From positions 1-8,709 of the forward strand of contig JAASSE010000018.1 of NCBI GenBank assembly GCA_021768055.1: DNA of 8,709 bases. The letters are read 5' to 3'. Position 1 is the first letter of the stretch; the number at the start of each line of letters is the position of its first letter. Of this stretch, positions 7,183 to 8,709 are shown one piece after another. The notes beneath the pieces are model-generated. The model was not told the DNA's origin. It saw nothing but the letters and a program-made list of their open reading frames with translations, and searched no databases. The DNA is from Gammaproteobacteria bacterium. Lineage in GTDB: Bacteria > Pseudomonadota > Gammaproteobacteria > SZUA-229. Made by a program: the position numbers and the translations under genes.

Positions 7183-7950
7183 TTAATGGAAACTGAACTC
7201 GTAGGTAATGGCTTCTTTGCCGGGATCCTGGATTTCCAGTCCAAAGCTTATGGTGGTGCCGGATTGAAGTGGCGGCAGGCTGTCAGCATCAATTTTCAGA
7301 TACTCTTGCGGAGTGAACCTGCGCGAGGCGATTAACTCGCCGCGTACATTGGAAAAGTCGATCTGCACATCCGGGTGAGGTTGGGCGTAATCCGCCTGGT
7401 TCACCATGGTTGTGGTGACCATCAGGGCCTGTTTTTCATTCGGATGTGTATAGACATTGCGGTTGATCATCTTGATTAGCGAAGGATCGCGCATTTCCAG
7501 TTCTGCGCAGTCGGCGTGTTCACATAGTTTTTGCGCCAGTGGCTTCAGTACCGGGTCTTGCAGCAGCTCCATCTTGTGAAACCAGGTGTATTCGACCAAC
7601 AGGGACGCCATCAATAACAGAATCGATAGACTCCACAACACCGTTGCCAATACAGATTGTGGACGTGCCTGTTCGTTACGAAACTTGTCGGGCACGATCG
7701 CATTCTGCTCCCCTGCAAATAGCGTATCCTGATTAGAATCATCCGACGTGTCGAGTGTTTGCTCGAAAGGTGAGGATACCGGTGTGTCCTGAAAAACATC
7801 AAGCTGGTCACTGTTCTGCTTGAACGAGTTTTCTACACTGGCATCGAATTCCTGTCTGCAGAAACCGCAGCGCACCCTGCCGCCCGCCATGTCGAACTGG
7901 GCATCGGTAATACGGAACAGAGTATGGCAATGCGGGCATTCAGTCTGCAT
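7183..7950 (-). CDS. Membrane-anchored zinc-ribbon protein, DUF3426 type
   Basis: Function unknown. The 255-residue protein starts with a zinc-ribbon of the MJ0042 type: CPHC (5-8) and CGFC (28-31) would bind one zinc. An acidic, low-complexity linker (about 38-95) follows, then one hydrophobic segment (about 100-120, LATVLWSLSILLLMASLLVE). Positive residues K89, R91 and R96 precede that segment, predicting the ribbon in the cytoplasm and the C-terminal domain in the periplasm. The C-terminal half has the pattern I associate with DUF3426: a cysteine pair (C143, C148), NRNVYTHPNEKQALMVT (164-180), YAQPHPDVQIDFSN (188-201) and RRFTPQEYL (210-218). Genes of this kind often sit between prmA and dusB in gammaproteobacteria, as here (22 nt from prmA, 42 nt from dusB). 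The ATG has no good ribosome binding site, so coupling to prmA is plausible. Confidence 0.85.
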   Translation of the reverse strand: MQTECPHCHTLFRITDAQFDMAGGRVRCGFCRQEFDASVENSFKQNSDQLDVFQDTPVSSPFEQTLDTSDDSNQDTLFAGEQNAIVPDKFRNEQARPQSVLATVLWSLSILLLMASLLVEYTWFHKMELLQDPVLKPLAQKLCEHADCAELEMRDPSLIKMINRNVYTHPNEKQALMVTTTMVNQADYAQPHPDVQIDFSNVRGELIASRRFTPQEYLKIDADSLPPLQSGTTISFGLEIQDPGKEAITYEFSFH

Positions 7951-7972
7951 GGCAGAACTTTAACACAGCTTG

Positions 7973-8709
7973 TTACGCGAGCCTGTGGCCGTGCAGCAGC
8001 ACCCAGTCGTCCAGCGTTTCCGTTGTGGTCATGTCAAAGTACGCGTTGTACGCATTGCGCACCTCGTCTGCCTGGTCAGCGAGTATCCCGGAGAGCACGA
8101 TCTCGCCACCGTTAGTGCAATGAGATGAGAGTTCAGGAGCCAGTTGCGTGAGCGGCCCGGACAGGATATTTGCCAGCACCAGGTCATAGCGTGCTCCGGC
8201 TTCAAGCTGCTCCGGTTTACAGGTACTGATTTTTTCCACTACGCCATTGGCTTCTGCATTGTCCCGCGTTGCCTGCAATGCCTGTGGGTCGATATCGACA
8301 CAGTCTGCCTGTTCAGCGCCCAGCAGTAGTGCTGCAATAGCCAGGATGCCGGAACCGCAGCCGTAATCGAGCACACGGGTGTGATGCATGTGCGCGTCCA
8401 GCCAGTGCAGGCATAATGCTGTGGTGGGGTGGGTGCCGGTACCGAATGCCAGCCCGGGATCCAGCATCAGGTTGACCGCGGACGGCTCGGGTGGCTCCAG
8501 GTGTTTCGGGCATACCCACAGGCGCCTGCCAAATTGCATCGGTTTAAAGCTGTCCATCCAGGTGCGCGTCCAGTCCTGATCAGCCAGCATTGTCGTTTCA
8601 ATGTTGAGTGCATCATCACCCAGCTTTTGTTTGATGTGTTCGCACAGGGTTTCCACTGGCATGCTGTCATCGAACAGGCCGGTGATAATGGCTTGCTGCC
8701 ATAACGGTG
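7973..8709 (-). CDS. prmA: Ribosomal protein L11 methyltransferase (partial, N-terminus outside window)
   Basis: SAM-dependent enzyme that methylates lysines and the N-terminus of ribosomal protein L11. The frame is open to the window's right edge, giving 244 visible codons; against the 293-residue E. coli protein about 50 N-terminal residues are missing. The in-frame ATG at 8660-8662 is internal, because the upstream residues (LWQQAIITGLFDD) continue the family alignment. Visible motifs, numbered from the first visible codon, are LDPGLAFGTGTHPTT (82-96), SAM motif I LDYGCGSGILAIAA (113-126), the acidic end of the next strand DIDPQA (138-143), the NPPY-like loop as LANILSGPL (178-186) and LSGIL (205-209). 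It heads the visible minus-strand block. In related genomes accC often lies upstream, but that cannot be seen here. Confidence 0.95.
   Translation of the reverse strand, partial: PLWQQAIITGLFDDSMPVETLCEHIKQKLGDDALNIETTMLADQDWTRTWMDSFKPMQFGRRLWVCPKHLEPPEPSAVNLMLDPGLAFGTGTHPTTALCLHWLDAHMHHTRVLDYGCGSGILAIAALLLGAEQADCVDIDPQALQATRDNAEANGVVEKISTCKPEQLEAGARYDLVLANILSGPLTQLAPELSSHCTNGGEIVLSGILADQADEVRNAYNAYFDMTTTETLDDWVLLHGHRLA

Noticed and set aside
1..8709. CRISPR arrays, insertion sequences, tRNA or rRNA genes, toxin-antitoxin or defence genes
   Set aside because: Reading both strands I found no spacer-repeat array with uniform repeats, transposase motif, tRNA-like cloverleaf or such gene. The two heptad elements have units far too short for CRISPR and carry no spacers.

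Overview
The window comes from a gammaproteobacterium, most likely one outside the Enterobacterales. The evidence is two conserved gene neighbourhoods and close protein similarity to the gammaproteobacterial families. The two neighbourhoods are rhlB / trxA / rho, and prmA / zinc-ribbon protein / dusB / fis / purH / purD. Base composition is moderate in GC and even across the coding regions. No gene looks horizontally acquired, and nothing supports an integrated phage, insertion sequence, CRISPR array or defence system. Species cannot be named from what is visible.

Layout. Bases 1-743 (minus) hold the first 247 codons of the DEAD-box helicase RhlB, cut by the window edge. A 177-bp divergent gap separates it from trxA (921-1247, plus). 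A 175-bp leader follows, with a G-poor, C-containing stretch before rho (1423-2679, plus). Rho converges on a long minus-strand block that reads from the right edge: prmA (start outside the window), a membrane-anchored zinc-ribbon DUF3426-type protein, dusB, fis, purH, purD. dusB and fis overlap by ATGA, and purH and purD are 2 nt apart. A strong extended -10 element in front of purH suggests that purHD has its own promoter.

How the genes work together. RhlB, Trx and Rho belong to RNA metabolism, redox balance and transcription termination. PrmA methylates ribosomal protein L11, DusB modifies tRNA and Fis is the growth-phase nucleoid regulator, so that operon is tied to translation and growth rate. 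PurH and PurD supply purine nucleotides. The whole block is growth-linked housekeeping.

The part that ordinary annotation does not explain is a pair of intergenic elements, at 2685-2803 (rho/purD) and 5711-5869 (purH/fis). Each has a left arm of five 7-bp units with a fixed 4-base core, a spacer, and a right arm of five 7-bp units with the reverse-complement core. The cores differ (AGTT in one, TAGG in the other) but the design is the same. In both, the outer end of the right arm contains the stop codon of the neighbouring minus-strand gene. I cannot assign them to a named repeat family. They are the best candidates here for something undescribed.
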